64,000 nt of DNA from JABAAI01 sp965261955 (GTDB taxonomy: Bacteria; Spirochaetota; Leptospiria; Leptospirales; Leptonemataceae). The stretch is from positions 496,001 to 560,000 of the forward strand of contig CBDHEM010000069.1 in assembly GCA_965261955.1 (NCBI GenBank), in the 5' to 3' direction. Shown here in pieces: positions 45,752-56,170 of the stretch. The notes below the pieces were generated by a model. That model did not search any database, was not told the origin of the DNA, and saw nothing but the letters and a program-made list of their open reading frames with translations. Positions within the stretch are counted from its first letter, which is position 1, and each line of letters begins with the position of its first letter. The position numbers and the translations under genes were made by a program.

Positions 45752-46300
45752 CTAAATGAATCTACAACTCTTGGATAGAACAGGGTTTTTCCGCAAGCTA
45801 GCCTTCACGGTCTGAATAAACCCAACAGGATCCTTCTGAGTAGCCTCCTGAAAAAAAACAGGGTGGTTTTTACGCGCGAACTGGATAAACTCTTTTCTCG
45901 CGTCGCAACCCAAAACTTGCGCAAAGGCATCTACTTTATCTCCCTTACCTACGGCCAACTCCTGCCTAAGAACATCATAGTTTACACCAATAAAAACTTC
46001 TTGCTCTCTTTGCTTATACAATGAAGTTTTTTTTTCCGCAGTGTCACAATTCAACGTCCCCGACGTGATCCCAAAAGTTTGATTCCCCAAAAAACCATTT
46101 GAGGTTGCAGCAAAAACTTGTACGAAACCAGGCCTGTCACCCAAAAGCACAGAACCAAGTCCGCAGCCAGCTAGACCATAGCTCCCCTTTTTTGATTCGG
46201 CTTGAACAGGCAGGCCCAACATCAGGAAGCACACGCCCAAAGCCAAATATAAAAGTGGATCTATGGTTTTCTTATTCTTTGTTTTTGAAAATATATTCAT
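45752..46300 (-). CDS. DUF3015-family periplasmic protein
   Basis: 182 aa from the ATG at 46300, chosen because CGAGG stands 4 bp upstream; it gives MNIFSK and a signal peptide ending VQA-ES. The mature part has the family block YGLAGCGLGSVLLGDRPGFV, then AATSNGFLGNQTFGITSGTL. Function unknown; thought to be periplasmic. The upstream side is a truncated IS copy, which probably replaced or moved its promoter. Confidence 0.8.
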   Translation of the reverse strand: MNIFSKTKNKKTIDPLLYLALGVCFLMLGLPVQAESKKGSYGLAGCGLGSVLLGDRPGFVQVFAATSNGFLGNQTFGITSGTLNCDTAEKKTSLYKQREQEVFIGVNYDVLRQELAVGKGDKVDAFAQVLGCDARKEFIQFARKNHPVFFQEATQKDPVGFIQTVKASLRKNPVLSKSCRFI

Positions 46301-46348
46301 GACGCCTCGTTTCATGGAAAGCCAGAAATACAACTTATTTTATGATTA

Positions 46349-47129
46349 ACCAGACTTTTTTTTTAAGGAAAAATCAGTCAGATATTGCGGAATAAATTTA
46401 AGCATGGAAAAAGCTATGGAAAAAGCTTTTAGTAATTTTCTCATATTAAAGCCAGCACCTATCAAAACCGCATACATCTTATCACCTTCTTGCGTTAAGA
46501 GGTGATTTCTCCGCATACCTCGATCATTATTCTTCATGTGACCAATGATGGGTTCAATAGCGGCTCTTCTTTTCATCCACTTGCGTAAACTACGTTTCAT
46601 TTTTTTCTTCCTCTTTGCGCCAACAATGTGAACGGTTATCCCATCTTTAACTTTCGCTCCTCTATAACCTCTATCCACAAAAACTTCTTTTACGCTTAAT
46701 GAATTGGGTAAAAACCTTTATAGCTGTTCTATAGGCGATCCGTATGACCGATCCGTATGGCTGATCCAATGGTAATATATGCCCATCAAAAGGATTACCG
46801 TGTTTTGCTATCGCGCCTAAAACAAAGTTACCTTGACTACTTGTCACATAACTCGCCTTACATCCAAATTCATACTTCTTATGCGTCTTCCCTTTAGAGA
46901 TGCATTCTACTTCCGGCGCATGTAAACTATAAACTTTGTTTTTGCTATCCTTGGTTTGATCGTAAAGACGGTGAAGAAGACACAAAGAAGATTCATAATT
47001 TTTATGCAAATCCATAGAATGCAATTTACGCTCTACATCCCGTAAAACACGGCCAAAATAGGTTTTTAAGCTCTTTTGCTCACGCCTTGCAAGTCTGTAT
47101 TTACGTCCTCTAAAATATCGGTTCTGCAT
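46349..47129 (-). pseudogene. IS5-family transposase remnant
   Basis: Encodes the middle part (RYFRGRKYRLARREQKSLKT) and, in another frame, the C-terminal part with the second Asp (DRGYRGAK) and Glu block (AAIEPIIGHMKNN). Frame breaks near 46675-46760, and the first catalytic Asp is in the deleted part. Confidence 0.85.
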
Positions 47130-47357
47130 TCATAATGACCTTTTAGATAAACGAGAATAACTTTGGCGAAGACGAATATTATTTCTCTTAGCCTTTTTAT
47201 TTAAGCTAACATAGGGAAGCTCTGAAAAATAATGCTTGAAAAACACAAGCTTTTGAACACCTTTTCGTAAAACCTTGCGATTATGGGTACTACTTTTTAC
47301 TTCAGAATGGCTTATAAATGCGAAAGATCCATAGTATTCTGGTTTTTCAAGGCTGAC
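46349..47357 (-). mobile_element. IS5-family deletion derivative, copy 3
   Basis: Right terminal repeat intact (ggctgac at 47351-47357, followed by tata); left terminal repeat lost. Contains the same internal deletion junction ('cttagcc|tttttatttaagct', near 47200) as copy 2. Confidence 0.85.
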
Positions 47358-47423
47358 TATATACTAAAAACATTATTCAACAGACAGCATGAAAGAAGGC
47401 TTGCAAAAGCCAATCATTCTTTC

Positions 47424-49517
47424 TCATTCACTTTTTACAAAAAAGACACCATCTCCCTTTTTAAGTGGGGTTCGCGATGGCGACACCACCCGGCTCATAT
47501 AGCCCTCCAATTCTTGGATGCGAAAAGTTATATTTTTTTTTTGCAATTGCAAACGAGGGACGAGTAAACGCTTCTTTTCTTCTAAACCATCATACTTACC
47601 TAAATTAATAAAAGCATCCTCTCCCTTGACTTTAACAACTCTCCCCTCCACAGGTACATTTCTCAAAACGGCTCTACGTGTCTTATAAGCAAAATAAGTC
47701 ATTCCATCTTTTACATCCATCTTTATCTGATATCTAGCCAAAATTTTTCCTATGCTACTATCTCGTAATCGAAGTGAGATTTGAAGACCTCCTTCTATAC
47801 TTTTCCGGTAGCCACCTTCAAGAATATAATGAGTTTTATTCTTGTTTTTCAATTTTTTGTATATTGGCCTGAGATATTTAGAATGATAATGTCTACCCCA
47901 AGCATAGCCTTTATCGCGAACATTATGGCTAGAACTAGCTTCCTTTATCACCTCATCACGCAATTCTAAAGGAATAGCTTCCAAAACTCCAGGCTGAGAA
48001 AATTCTCCAATGAGAGCTAAGCTCAATTTCTGAGAAATATCTGGATAAATGGGAAAAGGCTCTTCCGGTTTTATATCAAAAATAAAAATTTTTTTTGACT
48101 GCCGCCAAGTATACATTACGGATGAAAGAGTAAGATTTCTCCCCCGAGCGTTGAATGAAGTAGAAAGAGGAGACAAGCCAACCAAACCACTACGATAGAG
48201 AAGACTCTTTCTATATTTTTTAATAAGCTTAGACAAACGATAGTGAAGTTTTGGATTTTTTGGATACTTCTTTTTCATAAGCTGATAGACAAAAAGCAAA
48301 GCACTATAATCACCAACCTCATATAGGAAAGGGATTTGCATCTGAATTGCCTTTTGTGAAGAAGCATTCAAAAGTAGAGCCCGTCTAAGATGTGCATGAG
48401 CCAAACCATTTTGATAGCGCTTTTTAAATGTCATAGCTTTGGTTAAATGATGACTAGCTAGTGGCTTTCCCAGAGAAGAAATACCTAAACCTTTATAGTT
48501 CTTATATTTCAGAACACCATCTTCTAGAGTCTGTCTGATAAAAGAATTATTTGGCTCAATCGATAGAGTATTGTTTAGGCCTTTTAAGGCATCTCCTAGT
48601 TTCTTTTTTTCTCCAAAATAAAGTTCAAATAAATGAAGCAAATACTCCGGTCTGACATCTTTTGAGGGTAAAATCCTATTTAAATCAAAAAGAATTTCCT
48701 TTAGTTCCTGATATTTTCCAATGTACATATTAGCTCGCACTTGTTCCCAAAGAGCATCTACATTATATGGATTGAATCTCTTTACCGTCAAAAATTCTGC
48801 ATATGCTCTTTCTAAATATTCAATTCGATCTGACACTCTTTCCTCTTTAGAAGCAAAATATAGATATAGGTGGCCCTGTGCTTCATATAAACCAATGTCT
48901 TCTTGAGAAATTGACATAGCACGATCTAAATATTTTTTCGCTTGAATGGGTCGATCCGTCTTTACAGAAAGACGAGCCAGAGCCAATATAGAGGGTAAAT
49001 GTGTCGGCTCCAAGTTCAAAGAGCGATCATAATAGCGTTTCGCCTGTTCATGATTCCCTTCTTTTCCATGCCATAGACCAAAAGCATAAATATTTTCGAC
49101 GTTTGCCGGATCTTTTTTTTGTACTCCTGATAAAAGTTTATACGCATCTTCAGCACGACCTAATTTCATAAAAACCTTAGATAAACCTGTGCGGGCTAAA
49201 TTGGCTTCAGAGCTTTTTAGATTTTCCTGTAATATACTTTCAAAATAAGTTTGGGCCTGAAGATAATCACCCATCACCATATAAATTTTTGCAGCCCCTA
49301 AATAGGAAGAGACGTGGTGCGGATTGATTTCCAACACCTTCTGGTAGATTCGCAAAGCCTGAGGATAATTCCTAAGATTTTCGGCTTCTTTGGCCTCACG
49401 ATGCAAGAGAGTCACATCCCTTACATTTCGAGAAATACCTTGTCCTTCAATTATTGGTATAGCAAAAAGAAAAGTAATCATCAATAAGCAAGTAGCTAAA
49501 AACAATTTTATCTTCAT
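47424..49517 (-). CDS. exported TPR protein
   Basis: 697 aa. Signal peptide MKIKLFLATCLLMITFLFA. Residues about 35-320 hold seven or more TPRs (AEDAYKLLSGVQKKDPANVE; HEQAKRYYDRSLNLEPTHLP), and a second, less regular set lies at about 345-440. The C-terminal part (about 460-697) is a beta-rich region with YILEGGYRKSIEGGLQISLR, and near the end VKGEDAFINLGKYDGL, a typical envelope-protein fold also seen in Leptospira-type proteins. Follows the NHL protein after 13 bp on the same strand. Likely a scaffold in the periplasm. Confidence 0.75.
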   Translation of the reverse strand: MKIKLFLATCLLMITFLFAIPIIEGQGISRNVRDVTLLHREAKEAENLRNYPQALRIYQKVLEINPHHVSSYLGAAKIYMVMGDYLQAQTYFESILQENLKSSEANLARTGLSKVFMKLGRAEDAYKLLSGVQKKDPANVENIYAFGLWHGKEGNHEQAKRYYDRSLNLEPTHLPSILALARLSVKTDRPIQAKKYLDRAMSISQEDIGLYEAQGHLYLYFASKEERVSDRIEYLERAYAEFLTVKRFNPYNVDALWEQVRANMYIGKYQELKEILFDLNRILPSKDVRPEYLLHLFELYFGEKKKLGDALKGLNNTLSIEPNNSFIRQTLEDGVLKYKNYKGLGISSLGKPLASHHLTKAMTFKKRYQNGLAHAHLRRALLLNASSQKAIQMQIPFLYEVGDYSALLFVYQLMKKKYPKNPKLHYRLSKLIKKYRKSLLYRSGLVGLSPLSTSFNARGRNLTLSSVMYTWRQSKKIFIFDIKPEEPFPIYPDISQKLSLALIGEFSQPGVLEAIPLELRDEVIKEASSSHNVRDKGYAWGRHYHSKYLRPIYKKLKNKNKTHYILEGGYRKSIEGGLQISLRLRDSSIGKILARYQIKMDVKDGMTYFAYKTRRAVLRNVPVEGRVVKVKGEDAFINLGKYDGLEEKKRLLVPRLQLQKKNITFRIQELEGYMSRVVSPSRTPLKKGDGVFFVKSE

Positions 49518-49530
49518 TTACTTTATCTGA

Positions 49531-51651
49531 TTATGGTACAAAATAGCCTGAATTACCAATTCCTTTTGTCCCTAAATAGTTGATTTCTAGGCGTAAGTCT
49601 ACATATCTACCAGTGAATCGTTTATTCAAATTCGTACCATAGGTTATAATGTAACGCCGATCCTTTTTCTTGGCTAAATCATCATAAAATTGGGTCAGGC
49701 TTCTTTCATTAAAGGCTTGAAAATAACGACCTTTTGTTTCATACGCTATACTCGAATACGAAGCCATTATTTCTTCTTTTTTTTGGGTATCCCTCTCCCC
49801 TTCGTAAGAAAGGATTTGAATAGGTATATGATGAGAAAGGGAAAACTGCTTCAAACGTTGGATACTATATTGTGCAAAGGAATTTGAATAGCTTTTACCC
49901 GACACCAGTACAACAACAGAACGTGGACCAAGTTTCTTAGATAAATATGTAATCGCTTCATATATGCCTTTACCGATATTCGGTTCCACAGATTCGTCTG
50001 ATCTTTGTTTAAGAAGACGCATGATACGACGTCTTTCTAAACCCTTATATACGACACGAGCATCTTTGCCAGCCTGTATGACATAGACCATATCTGCAAT
50101 ACGTAAAGAAGTGAGAATACTATTTAGGGTAGAAGATAAATAACCATTATAATTTTCTGCATAATAAGGGGAATTCTCTCGTACTATAGCGATAGTGTTG
50201 CGATGATTATATGGAATAATATTGTCTGTTTTAATTACATTTATAAGGCTATCATTTTCATATAATAAAAAATTCTTTCTTTTCAAACCTTGTAACGAAT
50301 TTCCAAAACGATTACTAGTCGAAACAAAAACACCGATTTGAGGGAAAGCAGAGCGATCAATCCTTTGTATTTGACAATTTAAATTCGAGATACGCATCCC
50401 AAGAGGGACTAAAAGTAAAAGACGATTGCTTCCATAATCTGCGATATACAATCCTCCCGTTTTATTTATGCGAGCAGAAAATGGACGAACTATCTTGATT
50501 GCATTCCCTTTTTCATCTTGTAAATTATCGAGAAGTGACCAACGCTTTTTACTTAGTTCATAAAAAAGAACCCCACTCTCCTCATCTGCAATAATAAGTC
50601 GATCATCACTCACATGAAGACCTCGCGGCTTCTTTACCCATTCAGAAAGTATATCACCTAGATAATTGCCATCTAAATCAAAACGCAAAATACGTGCTCC
50701 ATCTCTGTCAGCTACATATAAAATATTTTCCCTATCAATAGCCAATCCTGTAGGATGCAAAGGGGCTTTCTCTCCTATATTATGCCCTATTTCGAGAAGA
50801 AACTTCCCGTCTGTGCTAAACTTTTGGACTCTACGATTCCCAGCATCTGCAACAAAAATTGTATTCCCATGTACCACAATACCCGTGGGGCCATAGAATT
50901 GACCGGGACGCCTGCCCGCTTCTCCAAAATGAAAAAGATCCTCTCCTCTATCCGAAAAAACTCGTATTTGATCTTTTTGGTATTCACTCACATATATGCG
51001 TCCATTCTCATCAACTCCACTCCCTAAGGGAGTTTTTAAAGAATTATAGAATGAACCGGATATTTTTTTTAGAGCCGTTCCTGTTGGAGAGAAACGAATC
51101 ACATTACCAGATTTCATAGAGGAGAGATAGAGTTCGCCCTCTGTACCTAAGGCTATATCAGTAGGTCTCTCAAATTTATACCCGGGCCAACTGTCTGGCT
51201 GAAAGGCCTGTAGAAAAACATACTTTTCTGGTGCCTTGGTATGACCCAATTGAAAACGCAAAATCTGACTACGTTGTTCGACTAGCGGATAGGAATTCTG
51301 AGATGCCTCTATAAGGGTCTCCCACTCTTGCAAGGCCTCAAACCAATTCCCAGTGTAATAGTAGGCATCCCCCAAATAGCGCCTAGCTAAATTAAAATGA
51401 GGATATATCGCCAAACTCTTATATAAAAACTCCCTTGCTGCTCCATAACGTTGTGTGTGATAAAAAAGCAAAGATTTACGGAAGAGATCGTAAGCCTTCT
51501 GTTCACGAATACGAAAATATGGCACAGGCTGTGCTTCCAAAAGAGAGAATGATGGGGAAAAACATAATACAATAATAAAGCCCACCAAAAAATATACATT
51601 CATCCAAAACCGGAATAAATATGAAAAAGTTTTAATATGAAAAACAATCAT
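49531..51651 (-). CDS. TPR / NHL-repeat / VWFA-like exported protein
   Basis: About 706 aa. A hydrophobic segment (NVYFLVGFIIVLCF) serves as signal or anchor. TPRs follow (RIREQKAYDLF onward), then at about 170-420 NHL-type propeller repeats (PTGIVVHGNTIFVADAGNRR; LHPTGLAIDRENILYVADRD). The C-terminus is a VWFA-like domain (SVVVLVSGKSYS) that lacks a clear DxSxS metal site. Start uncertain: ATG 51651 has GGAAAG upstream; ATG 51603 would give a neater signal peptide; the ATG at 51717 lies inside a MITE-like element and is unlikely. Operon with the TPR gene. Confidence 0.75.
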   Translation of the reverse strand: MIVFHIKTFSYLFRFWMNVYFLVGFIIVLCFSPSFSLLEAQPVPYFRIREQKAYDLFRKSLLFYHTQRYGAAREFLYKSLAIYPHFNLARRYLGDAYYYTGNWFEALQEWETLIEASQNSYPLVEQRSQILRFQLGHTKAPEKYVFLQAFQPDSWPGYKFERPTDIALGTEGELYLSSMKSGNVIRFSPTGTALKKISGSFYNSLKTPLGSGVDENGRIYVSEYQKDQIRVFSDRGEDLFHFGEAGRRPGQFYGPTGIVVHGNTIFVADAGNRRVQKFSTDGKFLLEIGHNIGEKAPLHPTGLAIDRENILYVADRDGARILRFDLDGNYLGDILSEWVKKPRGLHVSDDRLIIADEESGVLFYELSKKRWSLLDNLQDEKGNAIKIVRPFSARINKTGGLYIADYGSNRLLLLVPLGMRISNLNCQIQRIDRSAFPQIGVFVSTSNRFGNSLQGLKRKNFLLYENDSLINVIKTDNIIPYNHRNTIAIVRENSPYYAENYNGYLSSTLNSILTSLRIADMVYVIQAGKDARVVYKGLERRRIMRLLKQRSDESVEPNIGKGIYEAITYLSKKLGPRSVVVLVSGKSYSNSFAQYSIQRLKQFSLSHHIPIQILSYEGERDTQKKEEIMASYSSIAYETKGRYFQAFNERSLTQFYDDLAKKKDRRYIITYGTNLNKRFTGRYVDLRLEINYLGTKGIGNSGYFVP

Positions 51652-51694
51652 ATACTTAAAAAACTTTCCAATAACGAAACATGGCTTCAGTAAA

Positions 51695-51805
51695 GGGACT
51701 GTTATGAAATAAACCATGAGAAGGGTAAATAAAATGCCGTAAAGCGCTGATCTGAGTCATTTTCGAAGGTCAACTTTCGGTTCTTTTGTATTTCGTAACA
51801 ATTCC
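51695..51805. repeat. MITE-like element, copy 2
   Basis: GGGACTGTTATGAAATAAAC at the left and the complement of GGAATTGTTACGAAATACAA at the right, 111 bp apart. The centre shares 'aatgccg(t/c)aaa' and 'gatc/gatt' blocks with copy 3. It covers the region just upstream of the NHL-protein gene. Confidence 0.65.
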
Positions 51806-51811
51806 ATGAAA

Positions 51812-51920
51812 GGACTATGTTGTAAAAAGTGTGACAAAAACAGGAGTAATGCCGCAAAACACCGATTTCAAGCATTTTAGACGGACATTTTCTTACTTTT
51901 CTATATTTTGCAACAGCCCC
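51812..51920. repeat. MITE-like element, copy 3
   Basis: Six bases after copy 2. Ends GGACTATGTTGTAAAAAGTG and, at the right, 'atattttgcaacagcccc'. Size 109 bp. The two neighbours are diverged copies of one element. Confidence 0.65.
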
Positions 51921-52017
51921 ATCAGTCTACACAGGTAAATGTGACATAATATGCTAATCTGACAAGAGATATTTTAATGGTTTTGACAAATACTCTAGTT
52001 TAGAAGCTCTAGAAAGA

Positions 52018-53634
52018 ATGCTTTTAAATTTTGTCCTTTTTGAAAATGCTTTTAGCCTTTTCTCTTTTTTTGACTATGAGCTCTATTTTTTTTATGGGCT
52101 TTTTAGCTTGTACGTACTAGACACCTTTTCTCTTTTTTTATTTAGCTTTTATACTTACCTTTTACTTTATCTTTACAAGAAAAATAAAAACTATTGCCTA
52201 TCTAAAAATAATCCACATTTTCAACCCATAAACTTGCGAACTGCAAACACAAAGGAATTGCCTTTTGTTACCATACAACTTCCCATTTATAATGAATATT
52301 ATGTTGTGGATCGCCTACTAAAAAATATTGCCCAGATAGATTGGCCACGGGAAAAACTAGAAATCCAAATACTAAATGACTCTACCGACGAAACCTCTAC
52401 CAAAATCCATAAAGCAATCAAATTGTATCGTAAAAAGGGCTTATCTTTTATCCACATTCAACGCATACAGAGAGAGGGATACAAGGCCGGTGCTCTCAAA
52501 GCTGGCTTGAAACAGGCGAAGGGACAAATCATTGCCATTTTTGATGCTGACTTTACTCCTCCTAGGGATTTCTTGTCACGAACTGTACCCTATCTTATGA
52601 AAAAAAATATAGGGATGGTGCAAACTCGCTGGGGACATCTGAATGCAAATGATTCTTTTCTAACAAAGGGACAATCCATTGGTATAGACGGACATTTTGT
52701 GTTGGAGCAAGGAGGACGAAATGCCCATGACCTCTGGATTAACTTTAATGGTACAGCAGGGATTTGGAAACGGGACTGTATTCTCGAAGCGGGGAACTGG
52801 CAAGGCGATACTCTGACAGAAGATATAGATATTTCTTACCGTGCGGAACTAGCAGGTTGGAAGTTCCAATATCTTTTGGATATCATTTGCCCTGCTGAAA
52901 TACCCAGTACAGTGGCGGGGTATCGAAGTCAGCAATTTCGATGGTGTAAAGGGTCAATACAAACAGCCAAAAAAATGATTCAGCGTATTTGGAGATCTCA
53001 TTTCCCTTGGAAAATAAAATTGGAGGCTACACTACGCCTTATAAAATATTCCATACATCCTTTAATGTTCATTAATATGCTTCTCACACTACCTCTTTTA
53101 TTACAAAGCGAAAGCCATAATATCTCTATTATGAGTTTACCCATAGGAACACTTCTTACCGTAACCGCGTTTCTTTGTTTGGGTAGCTTATCATCTATCA
53201 TTTTCTATATATACGCACAAAAGGAAATATATAAAGATTGGAGGAAACGTATCTTTTTTTTCCCTGCTCTTATGTTTATAGGAAGTGGTATTTGCATTAG
53301 TAATACCAAAGCATATATAGAGGCTTTATTCCAAAAAAAAGAAAGCCCCTTTTTGAGAACACCAAAGCTTGGTGCACAAACAAAAGATAGCAAAAAAGAA
53401 AACAAATTGGAGACCAAAAGCCGCTATCAACAAAAATCTTTCGAACCCATTTTATTGATAGAATTTCTTGGGGGTCTCTATTGTGCTCTCACAGTGTACT
53501 ACTCACTAAAACTGAATTATTTTATTTTTACTATACTAATGAGTATTTACTCTTGCGGGTTTTTCTATCTCTCCATAAAAGGAATACAGCAAAACTCTTA
53601 TAAAAAGAAAAACGACTCCCTTTGTAAAAACTGA
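52018..53634 (+). CDS. family 2 glycosyltransferase, cellulose-synthase-like
   Basis: 538 aa integral membrane enzyme. Two N-terminal TM segments (about 5-55), a cytoplasmic GT-A domain (about 80-320) and several C-terminal TMs with a Lys-rich loop. The processive-GT2 motifs are present: LPIYNEYYVV with D in LNDSTDE, DADFTPP (DxD type), TEDIDISYRAEL and the QQFRW (QxxRW) product motif. Uses an NDP-sugar to extend a beta-linked glycan or glycolipid; donor unknown. Stands alone, divergent from the TPR/NHL operon. Confidence 0.9.
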   Translation: MLLNFVLFENAFSLFSFFDYELYFFYGLFSLYVLDTFSLFLFSFYTYLLLYLYKKNKNYCLSKNNPHFQPINLRTANTKELPFVTIQLPIYNEYYVVDRLLKNIAQIDWPREKLEIQILNDSTDETSTKIHKAIKLYRKKGLSFIHIQRIQREGYKAGALKAGLKQAKGQIIAIFDADFTPPRDFLSRTVPYLMKKNIGMVQTRWGHLNANDSFLTKGQSIGIDGHFVLEQGGRNAHDLWINFNGTAGIWKRDCILEAGNWQGDTLTEDIDISYRAELAGWKFQYLLDIICPAEIPSTVAGYRSQQFRWCKGSIQTAKKMIQRIWRSHFPWKIKLEATLRLIKYSIHPLMFINMLLTLPLLLQSESHNISIMSLPIGTLLTVTAFLCLGSLSSIIFYIYAQKEIYKDWRKRIFFFPALMFIGSGICISNTKAYIEALFQKKESPFLRTPKLGAQTKDSKKENKLETKSRYQQKSFEPILLIEFLGGLYCALTVYYSLKLNYFIFTILMSIYSCGFFYLSIKGIQQNSYKKKNDSLCKN

Positions 53635-53743
53635 AGAACACCTTAAAATGGGTTACTGTAAATTTGTAATTCAATTTATCAGAAATACTCAGAAAATTTT
53701 CCTATTCCTGTGTTTTTGTACAGTTTTTGTTATAGAATTTTCT

Positions 53744-55441
53744 TTATCGCGTATTATCTTCTAAATCGTCCATAAAATTAGAAAGTAAGCGTATTCCCCA
53801 AGCCGTTGGACCGCTTCCTTGGGAACCAGCAGCCTTAGCTCTCCACGCAGTCCCTGCTATATCAAAATGTGCCCAAGGAATTTCATGGGGGACAAAGCGA
53901 GCTAAAAATCGCATAGCCGAAAGTGTTCCGGCATCTCGCCCAGCTATGTTACGCTGATCAGCGATTTCAGATTTGAGTCCTCGACCATATACAGACCAGT
54001 GTGGCATACGCCATACCCTATCTAAGGAGCGCAACGAGGCCCGCTCTATGCGCGAATAAAGATCTTCAGATGAAGTCATGACCGCTGTAGCATCATGTCC
54101 CAAGGCCACAACACAGGCTCCAGTTAAGGTTGCAAAATCAAGCATACAAAGGGGATCATAATTATCAGCAGCGTAAGCAAGAGTATCCCCCAATAAAAGA
54201 CGTCCCTCAGCATCTGTATTTTGAATTTCGACACTAGTTCCATCATAGGCTGTATACACATCTCCCGGCTTAATTGCCTCTCCATCTGGCATGTTTTCAG
54301 CCAAACACAAAAGAGCCACGACAGGCACAGATAATTTTCGAGTAGCGGCCAAAGCCACGCTATGTAAAGCTAAGGCAGAACCACACATATCATACTTCAT
54401 TTCATGCATTTCTCCAGGAGGTTTTAGAGAAATCCCGCCCGTATCAAAAGTCACCCCCTTCCCAACGAGAACAAGGGGACGAGAGGTTTGCGGAGCATTT
54501 GGGTGATATTCTAGAGATATCATTCTAGGAGGAATAGTCGAACCACGACCAACAGCGACTATTCCCCCACAACCCATTTTTTCCAGTGCAGAACAATCAA
54601 AAACCCGGACCTTTAATTCAAATTCTTTTCCTAAGCGACACGCATACTTCTCATACTCTTCCGGATTCATATGATTCCCAGGAAGCGCAGCTAAATAACG
54701 CGCACCTTGAAGCATTTCAGAAACTTCTTTTCCTCTTTGCAATCCCCTTTCAATGACAGGGCTTGGTAGAGACGGGGCAGAGATCACCCCAAAAAAAGAT
54801 TTTTTATCCGCATGACTTTCCTTTTTGCAAAGCCCCATACCCTCTGCTCCTATGTTCATACAAGAAACAATTTGAATTATAAAATTTTCGGCATCTATAT
54901 CTGCGATAAAATCAGGATGATAGTCTAAGGCTAAATCTTCTTCCGAGTTTTGTGCACACTGAGTCGATTCTTTCTTATGGGACTTCTTCTCCCTTTTTTG
55001 TCTGGCTTCTCCTTTAAAGCATAGACTAGCATGTTCTTTATGTTGCTCCTTTTTTTGGACGTGTTCCTCTAGCACTTTTAGAAAAGAATCGGAAAGAATT
55101 ATTTCTAATGTGAAATCTTGAAAATTTTTTACGTACTTACCTAATTTACGAAAGAGCTCACAGGCCCTTTCAGGATGCCAATTCTCACGTTTACCAGACC
55201 CTCCTAATATGACACCATATTCAGGTAGGCTTAAAATTTGATCGGGAAGAGCCTTAAAAATACCTATCTCAACGTATCGCTTTAAGACCGAATGTATAGT
55301 TGGACGCCCAAGCTCTATTCCCCATTCCTCCGGCGAGCTTTCAGTAAAAAGCGGAAAAAATTGAAGAAGAATATTCTTGCTTAATTCAGAACTTGTTGGA
55401 CGAAAAATAAGTCTTTGTTGAGGTCTTTGCGTCTCTATCAT
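53744..55441 (-). CDS. pepA: leucyl aminopeptidase (M17)
   Basis: 565 aa, cytosolic metallo-aminopeptidase. The C-terminal catalytic half holds the M17 signature NTDAEGRLLLGD, GKGVTFDTGGISLKPP and MKYDMCGSALALH with the two-metal ligands and catalytic Lys. The N-terminal half has a low-complexity charged insertion (around 135-180, EARQKREKKSHKKES) unusual for the family. The ATG at 55441 (MIETQRP) is chosen because AGGAG lies upstream; an in-frame TTG 14 codons earlier has no site. Confidence 0.92.
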   Translation of the reverse strand: MIETQRPQQRLIFRPTSSELSKNILLQFFPLFTESSPEEWGIELGRPTIHSVLKRYVEIGIFKALPDQILSLPEYGVILGGSGKRENWHPERACELFRKLGKYVKNFQDFTLEIILSDSFLKVLEEHVQKKEQHKEHASLCFKGEARQKREKKSHKKESTQCAQNSEEDLALDYHPDFIADIDAENFIIQIVSCMNIGAEGMGLCKKESHADKKSFFGVISAPSLPSPVIERGLQRGKEVSEMLQGARYLAALPGNHMNPEEYEKYACRLGKEFELKVRVFDCSALEKMGCGGIVAVGRGSTIPPRMISLEYHPNAPQTSRPLVLVGKGVTFDTGGISLKPPGEMHEMKYDMCGSALALHSVALAATRKLSVPVVALLCLAENMPDGEAIKPGDVYTAYDGTSVEIQNTDAEGRLLLGDTLAYAADNYDPLCMLDFATLTGACVVALGHDATAVMTSSEDLYSRIERASLRSLDRVWRMPHWSVYGRGLKSEIADQRNIAGRDAGTLSAMRFLARFVPHEIPWAHFDIAGTAWRAKAAGSQGSGPTAWGIRLLSNFMDDLEDNTR

Positions 55442-55525
55442 GAAAAAATATACTCCTAAAAAAATAACAAAAAAGTCTAACAAACAAAAAATCTATTTTG
55501 TAAAAATATCAATATAATGAAGGGA

Positions 55526-55993
55526 TTAATCGGAAGAATTGAAGTCCCGAAGCACTCTTTCCACATGTCCCTTTGCACGAACGTTTTCATAAACTTTGAG
55601 CACCTCAAGTCGACTACTCAAAACAAAAGTAGTCCGTTTCATTCCTTGAACGATCTTACCATAAAGGTTTTTACTTCCATAGGCACCTGAAGCAACAGAA
55701 ATTTTACGATCCTCATCTACAATCAAGGGGAAGTTCAAACTATATTTTTGACTAAACTTTTGATGAGAAGCGATGGAATCCATGGAAACACCGACTACAT
55801 TATAGCCTAGCTTCTCAAACACAAGATTTTGATCACGAAAATCACATGCCTCTTTTGTACAACCCGGGGTATCATCCTTAGGATAGAAATAGAGAACGAT
55901 TCCTTTAGACCCGGAAAGCTTCGATAATTTTTTCTTCGTTCCGTCGGTAATTGTAACCGTTAGGTCATCAAATTTTTTCTTTTGTTCCATCAA
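55526..55993 (-). CDS. bcp: thioredoxin-dependent peroxiredoxin (BCP/PrxQ)
   Basis: 155 aa. Reduces hydroperoxides with thioredoxin. Peroxidatic Cys and resolving Cys are in PKDDTPGCTKEACDFRD, five residues apart as in the PrxQ alpha type. VVGVSMDSIASHQKF and LNFPLIVDEDRKISVASGAY follow. Length is normal. Lies 85 bp upstream of pepA on the same strand. Confidence 0.95.
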   Translation of the reverse strand: MMEQKKKFDDLTVTITDGTKKKLSKLSGSKGIVLYFYPKDDTPGCTKEACDFRDQNLVFEKLGYNVVGVSMDSIASHQKFSQKYSLNFPLIVDEDRKISVASGAYGSKNLYGKIVQGMKRTTFVLSSRLEVLKVYENVRAKGHVERVLRDFNSSD

Positions 55994-56170
55994 TACCTAC
56001 AATTATAGGAAGACTCATACATAGAAAACTGAAACCACCAAAGCCACATTTACCGTACACTAAAAAGAAACATCCAATTCCTAAAACTCACACTATCATT
56101 GATGATATAAACCACTAAAGATAAACAATATAAAAAAGCACAAAAAACAACCACCTATGACTGTACGTAA
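55994..56170. other. intergenic
   Basis: AT-rich gap between bcp and the LysM lipoprotein gene. Nothing recognised. Confidence 0.4.
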
